From Dictyostelium firmibasis (Eukaryota > Evosea > Eumycetozoa > Dictyosteliales > Dictyosteliaceae): 32,500 nucleotides of DNA. Below, one piece after another: positions 26,434 to 32,500 of this stretch. Every line of letters begins with the position of its first letter. Position 1 is the first letter of the stretch. Where the stretch lies: positions 2,892,501-2,925,000 of the forward strand of contig CM069766.1 of assembly GCA_036169595.1 (NCBI GenBank), in the 5' to 3' direction. The notes beneath the pieces were generated by a model, which saw only the letters and a list, made by a program, of their open reading frames with translations, had not been told where the DNA came from and made no database searches. The position numbers and the translations under genes were made by a program.

Positions 26434-27362
26434 CTCTTCAAATTATTTCTTTCCCAAAAAAAAAAAAATTGAAAAAATAAAAATAAAAAAAAATTTCTTT
26501 TTTTTTATTTGTCAATATAAATATATGTCAGTAAAAGAATCTCTTTTTTTTAAAATAATTTAGTTTTTTTGAGTGAAAACAGAAAATAAAAATAATAATA
26601 AATTAAAAAAGAAAAAATAAAAAAAAATAAAAAGAAAATTTTTTAAAAGAAAAAACTTTTTTTATGTGATTTTAAATATTTAAACAACACAACAAAGTTT
26701 AATTTTCCAAATTTGGTATTTTTGATAGTAATAAATTTTTAAACGTTATTGATATTTTTTTTTTCAATAAAACAAAATAATAAAAAAAAAAAAAAAAAAA
26801 GCTACCCCACAATTATGATAGAAGTCGGCGAGTAATTACATATAGTATTAGAATAATTACATGTAAAAAACAATGAAACCGTGAATTAAAATATATTATT
26901 GTTTTTTTTCTCTTTTTTTATTTAAAGTACAAATAAGATGACGATAAAACATAAAGCAATATTTTTTTAGAGGAAAAAAAAAAAAATAGTTGAATATCAA
27001 CAAGAAATAGAAAAAAATAAAAAAATAAACAAATTAAAAAAATCACGCAAAAACTATTGCAATAAATATGCTTTTCTGTATTTCCGATAGAATAGATAAA
27101 GACAAAAAAATAAATAAAAAAAATAAAAAGAAAAACAATAGAAAAAAACAAAGCCACACAGGTAATTGAAACACAAAACTTTGCTTTATTCGTTACAACC
27201 AGAATGTTTTTTTTTACAATCTATTGACATTATAGGTGGGTTCAAAAATTATGGGTTTTCTTTGTAATAATGAATTTGTTTTATGGTAAAAGGGATTAAA
27301 AAAAAATTCAATTCTGACTAATATCTGAGAAAACACAGATCTTTTTCTTTTTTTTTTTTTCA

Positions 27363-27515
27363 ATGATGAGTGGTATATGTATGTATGTGTGTGTGTGTGT
27401 GTGTGGTGTGTGTATGTATGTATGTGTGTATGTATGTGTGTATATAAATATGAGTGTGTATATAAATATATATATATTTATATTTATATAAATATATATA
27501 TATATTATATATATG
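27363..27515 (+). repeat. TG/TATG-rich tract grading into TA repeats
   Basis: GTATG and TG repeats (27377-27440) pass into TATA/ATATAA repeats ending near 27513. Purine/pyrimidine alternation makes this a candidate Z-DNA or easily melted segment. The 84-codon frame across it is not a gene. Confidence 0.8.
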
Positions 27516-28157
27516 GTGCACCTAGGGTAATTTTTTTTTTTTTTTTTTTTTATTTTTGGGAATTTTATATTTTAAAGTATTATACTTTTGAAAAGAAAAA
27601 CAATTTTACCCATTTCAAATTTTTGGTATGAATATATTTTTAAAATAAATTTATCGATTTGAAATGATATAAATTTTTTTTAATTCTATTTGATTTGCTG
27701 AACAAATTTAAATTATTGTTTGTAAAAAAATTTAAGAAAAAAAAATAAAAAAACAAGAAAATAATAAAAAAATAATTATCATAATTTACTTTTTTATTTC
27801 TGTTTAATTATATTATTTAAATTTATTATAGTTTGTTATTTATTTATTCTCTTTCTTTAATAATTAGGATTGATTAATTATAAAAACTATAAATAGATTT
27901 TGTGATGGTTATGATGATGACCACCAAATTAAATGAAATAAAATATTATTATTTTCACTTTAATGAAAAAAAACAAGTAATTAAAATAAAAAAAATATAA
28001 AAAAAAAAACAAGGTTTTTTTTTGTTTTTTTTTTTTTTTTTTTTTTTTTATCTTGGTGCACACCTTTTTAATTTATTTACTATACTACATATAAAATTAT
28101 AATGTATTGGTACTAATTAAATGAACAAACTCTTTGAAGATGAAGAGTAAACAATAT

Positions 28158-28201
<44 letters not shown>

Positions 28202-28309
28202 AAAATCATCCGAGTTACTGAGTATGTGTCGAGCATAATAAAAAAAAAAAAAAAAAGAAAAAAAAAAAAAAAGAAAAAAAAAAACAATTATATAAAGTAA
28301 AACAATGCG

Positions 28310-28560
28310 AGAGGGTGGTGTATGTATGTGTGAGAATATAGAGGGGTTGTGGTGTGTGTGTGTGTGATGAATTAATTAAACACGCATGGACATACATAAT
28401 AATATACAAATAATAGTGATTCCATATGTGTATATGTTGTTATAAAATGATAATACTATATATGTATATATGCGATAGCCATACCACATTACTGGATGGG
28501 TGTGTGTTTGAAAGTGGGTTAAAATGTGTGGTGATGTGAATAGTGTTATATATTTGTCTA
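28310..28560 (+). promoter_or_regulatory. GT-rich upstream segment with G-box-like sites
   Basis: A stretch with repeated GGTGGTGT, GGGGTTGTGGTGTGTG, GGATGGGTGTGTG and GTGGG sequences, strongly biased in G on one strand. G/T-rich (C/A-rich) boxes are the known binding sites of the Dictyostelium developmental factor GBF, so this could be a developmental control region. The assignment rests on composition and motif resemblance only. Confidence 0.3.
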
Positions 28561-28697
28561 TATATATTCTCTTTTTTTTTTTAACTTATTTGCTGCGCAC
28601 ATCGAATTAAAAATAAAAATATTTATTTTTGGAAAAATATAACAAAAGATGGTATTGATGATAATAATAATAAATAATAATAATATAGTTGTTTTAT

Positions 28698-28892
<195 letters not shown>

Positions 28893-29020
28893 ACTCAATA
28901 AGAAAATATCGTTATTGTCGATTAACTGGCGGTAAAAGAAATCAAAAATTTAATGATTCGAAGATTATGAACAATATTACTAATATTCTAACAAATAACA
29001 TCACCATCATCATCAACTTT

Positions 29021-29057
<37 letters not shown>

Positions 29058-29571
29058 TTTGAATTTATTATAAAAGTAGTGTGTATTGTCATACCATTGG
29101 AATGGTAAAATAAGAATAAAATAATTGCCAAACTAATAGTAGACGATAAAAGAGTTTTAATTGGAGAAAAAAAATAATAAATAACATAAAAAAAAAAAAA
29201 GTAAATAGGTATCTCTTTAACCATCCCCATAAATTATTTGAAATTAATGTTATCAAATATAATAACAATAATAAAAAGGAAAAAGAAAAAAGAAAAAAAA
29301 TATATATGAATCTAGATATAAATTGTCCATAGAACACACCAGGTTTTTTTTAAAAAAAAAAAAAATGTGGGTGACTAAAAATAGAACCAAATATATTATT
29401 ATTGAAATTGAAAATGTGGGATAAAAAATGAAATTGATCTGAGATCAAGATTGGCATTATGATAATAGTTTAAAACAAACATAAAAGGTTTTTTTTTTTT
29501 TTCTCTTTGGTGGTGTTGGAAAAAAAAATTTATGTGTGTTTTGTTGGACATAAAATAATAAAAAAGCTTAC

Positions 29572-29610
29572 CTAAAACACCAAATTTAAAACTGTTAAGG
29601 GCAGCAGTTA
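29572..29610 (-). other. Candidate non-coding leader exon end with GTAAGC donor
   Basis: On the minus strand a less AT-rich stretch (ACTGCTGCCCTTAACAG and onward) runs to TTTTAG and then the donor GTAAGC at 29571. There is no ATG. It could be an alternative first exon for the zinc-finger gene 3.8 kb away. The upstream limit is unknown. Confidence 0.3.
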
Positions 29611-30130
29611 AATTTATTATGTATATAAAATAAAAGTAAATTAGTATTTTTTTTTTTTTTTTTTGAAATAATTTAGTAAAAAAATTTTAAAAGACAAGTA
29701 TTAATATTTTTTTGATCCACATATTTCCTATTACAAATTTCAAGGAGATTAAAAGGTGGAACAAAATAAAAAAAAATAAATAAAAAATTTTAAAAAAAAA
29801 GATAAAAAAATAAAAAAAAAACAAAAAAAAAAAAAATTCTTTTTTTAATATAAATTATGTTGTTATATACTTGTACTTCTATATGAATAATTTTTTTTTT
29901 TTGTTTTTTTTTTGTTTTTTTGAAGTTTTTTTTTTTTTTTTTTTTTTTTATTATTATTTTTGAAAATGGAAGTGTATATACACAATATAAAAAAAAAAAT
30001 AATAAATCAAAAAATAAATTTAAAAAAAATAAAAAAATAAAAAAGAGAATAAAAATGGTTTTTTTTTTTTTTTTTGACTTTTTTTTTTAATACAAATGAA
30101 CTTGTATGGTTTAAAAATATTAAAAATAAT

Positions 30131-30167
<37 letters not shown>

Positions 30168-30820
30168 TGATCCAATGATATTACTCATTTATTAAAAAGG
30201 AAAAATAAGTTGTGGTAAAAAATTTCCTATTTCTTTGCTTTTTTTTTTATTATTATTTTTTTTTTTTTTTAATTAAAGGAAATTGTATTTATAAAAAGCC
30301 AGTTGAATACACATACATATATAGAATTAATTTTAAAAATTTTAAAAAAATATAAAAAATAAAAATAAATAAATAAAAAAAAAAAAAATAAAAAAAAAAA
30401 ACCAAACAATGAAAAAGAGAATAAAAAAATAATAATTTTTTCAAAAAAAAAAAAATAAAAAATAAAAAAAAAAAATTATATATAGATCTACAATTGCCAA
30501 ATTAATTCAAATAAGTTGTTATAACATTTGTATTAATATTGCTATCACTATATATTTATAAATATATTGCTATTATTATTAAATATTATTATTAAAATCA
30601 ATAGGTTAAACAGTTTTTGTTTTTTTTTTTAAAATTTTAAAAGAATAACATTGAAACATTCAATCTTCCCCGAAAATGGTTTATTCTTTTTTTTTTTAAA
30701 AAAAACTTGTTTAATAAAAAAAAAAATTTGTTTATTAAAAAAAAAAAAAAAAAAAAAAAAAGCGGTGATCCAATTAATTGAATCATAGTTTCAACAATTG
30801 TGTTTCGTCATAAAGTTTGG

Positions 30821-30968
<148 letters not shown>

Positions 30969-31614
30969 TTATTACTATTATTATTTATTATTAAAGAAAA
31001 TACATAATGAAAAGTATTATTTGGTGATCATCAAAACCATTTACCTTTTCATTAATGAAAAAAAAAAATATATATATATATGAAAACAAAAAGACAGTTA
31101 TTATTTAAATTAATCTATGTTATATAATAGTTTTGATTAGATTATATTGATTGTATTGAAGATGTGTATTTTATCCATTAAAAATTTATTTTTTTTTTTT
31201 TTTTTTTTTGGTATTTTTTTTTTTTTTCAAAGGGCATTTTAAAAAATTTTAAAATTTTTTGAAAGGACGTGCCCGTTTTTTTATTTTTTTATTTTTTTCA
31301 CTGCGCTTGTGTTTTTTTTTTTTTTTTTTTTTTTTTCTTCAACCATTTATCACATTGTTATTTAATTTTTTTTTTTTTTTTTAACTTTTACATTATTCCA
31401 TTTTACCGTTACTATTATTATTATTATTATTATTATTATTTTCATTTATTATTTTAATTTTTTTTTTTTTTTTAATTTCATTATTATTTTACAATTAAAC
31501 AAAAAATAAATAATTTGATGATAAAAGATTTTGTCAAAACAATTATAACCAAAATAATTATATGTAAAAAAATAATAATAATAAAAAACAAAGAAAAATA
31601 AATGTTGTCATTAC

Positions 31615-31640
31615 CTTTGGGAGATAGAATTTTTATTTGA
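31615..31640 (-). other. Candidate non-coding leader exon end with GTAATG donor
   Basis: On the minus strand, ATTCTATCTCCCAAAG is followed by GTAATG at 31614. It resembles the two other donor-like sites in this region and has no ATG. It may be a further alternative leader exon or a non-coding RNA exon. Weakest of the three. Confidence 0.25.
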
Positions 31641-32029
31641 TCTTTTAAAAAAAAAAAAAAAAAAATTGAAATACAATATAAAATAATAATAAAAGATTAA
31701 TATTATTGTATAAAAAAAGAAAAAAATATAAAAAAAAAACAAAAAAAAACGACCAGACTTTTTTTTTTTTTTTTATATATTAATTTTCAAAATTCGATTG
31801 GATATTTAAATCAAAAAAAATAAAAAAATATAAAAACAATAATATAAAAAAAAAATAAAAAAATAAATAAAAAAAAAATATAAAAATAAAAAATGAAGAG
31901 TATAAAATATATAAATTAATTGAAATGTGATTAGAAATTTGTAAAACAAAACCAAAAATATATAAATTTTTTTTTTTTTTATTTTTTTAATTCCACCATA
32001 AAAGCCCACATATGAGCAAAAGTTATAAC

Positions 32030-32068
<39 letters not shown>

Positions 32069-32113
32069 ATTTTTAATAAAAAGTAAGTTGGAATAATAAA
32101 AATATTGAGAAAT

Positions 32114-32198
32114 AATGTGCCTTTATAAAAAAAACCAACTCCCATCAGATTCACATTATCCTTTTAAGGATAAACTTGATACTTTTAAAAGGCACATT
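32114..32198. other. Small fold-back element with nested palindrome
   Basis: An 11-bp perfect inverted repeat (AATGTGCCTTT at 32114-32124, AAAGGCACATT at 32188-32198) encloses 63 bp of relatively complex sequence. Inside is a 14-bp palindrome ATCCTTTTAAGGAT at 32158-32171. The whole would fold as a long-range stem with an inner hairpin. It could be a small structured RNA or a miniature inverted-repeat element. No known RNA family recognised. Confidence 0.4.
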
Positions 32199-32500
32199 TA
32201 ATTTTGATTATTAAGAAATTATTTAATTGCACTAATTATTTGGTTTTTTATTTATTAATTACAATTCTTTTTTATAAAAAAAAACATAAAAACATTGAAA
32301 AAACGATTTTTAATAAATAATTGGAAAGAAAAAAAAAATATATATATATATAATAATTGATTTAAAAAAAAACTACACAAAAGGAGTGACACCTTTTTCA
32401 AAAAAAAAAAAAAAACATTAATATATTCCAAAAAATGCAAATGAAAAAAAAAAAAATTTTAAAAAATATTTAAAAAAAAAAAAAAAAAGTTTTGAGATGT

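Noticed and set aside
27150-27245. Plus-strand donor (CACACAG|GTAATT) and acceptor (ATTATAG|GTGGG) pair suggesting a host exon
   Set aside because: Flanking sequence has no open frame of useful length on the plus strand and no start codon context. Both sites are short motifs expected by chance.
29221-29240. A DUSE-like element (CCATCCCCATAAATT) suggesting a small RNA gene
   Set aside because: One good motif match, but about 60 bp downstream there is only A/T-rich sequence without the stem or conserved 11-mer of class I RNAs, and no snRNA features.
31806-32440. Minus-strand Phe/Lys-rich ORFs near the right edge
   Set aside because: They consist of homopolymer translation and contain no recognisable motif.

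Overview
The window looks like nuclear DNA of a social amoeba, most likely Dictyostelium discoideum or a very close relative. Intergenic DNA and introns are almost pure A/T with long homopolymers. Introns are short (about 80-200 bp) and begin GTAAGT, GTATGT or GTAAAT. Exons carry long AAT (Asn) and CAA (Gln) runs. TRE-type LINEs lie downstream of a tRNA gene. All gene models were joined by eye from splice signals, phase and protein logic, with no transcript data.

Layout. 1-67 (+) is the 3' end of an unknown gene. 68-2926 has no intact gene but holds decayed coding-like pieces, a rare G-quadruplex motif and a 79-base T tract. 2927-4662 (+, 3 exons) encodes a PPIP5K/Vip1-type inositol pyrophosphate kinase that lacks the usual phosphatase half. 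4728-9457 (-, 6 exons) encodes a 1417-residue ComC-like cell-surface protein with an EGF module, and it converges on the kinase gene with only 65 bp between them. 10023-14068 holds two nested TRE-type LINEs on the minus strand: a long 5'-truncated copy with an open endonuclease/reverse transcriptase frame, flanked by 13-bp target duplications, sits inside the C-terminal fragment of an older LINE. Both lie downstream of tRNA-Ser(GCU) (14122-14202, -) and its external B box.

14628-16735 (+, 2 exons) is glycyl-tRNA synthetase, with a probable mitochondrial leader and a second in-frame start for a cytosolic form. 17146-19368 (+, 4 exons) is a Frizzled/Smoothened-like seven-transmembrane receptor. 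19557-21283 (+, 3 exons) is an FHA protein with Tudor-like C-terminal modules and a roughly 400-bp TTA microsatellite in its second intron. 21922-25802 (-, 2 exons) is an Asn/Gln-rich C2H2 zinc-finger protein with a domain resembling one I recall from plant TRF2/HOY1-type proteins. 25803-32500 has no protein gene I can support. It contains long ATT repeats, TG-rich tracts, three strong splice donors on the minus strand that could end non-coding leader exons of the zinc-finger gene, and a small fold-back element at 32114-32198.

The genes do not form an operon or a shared pathway. The main linked system is the tRNA gene and the LINEs that have repeatedly used its 3' flank. The most unusual genes are the phosphatase-less PPIP5K, the FHA-Tudor protein and the zinc-finger gene with its very long upstream region.
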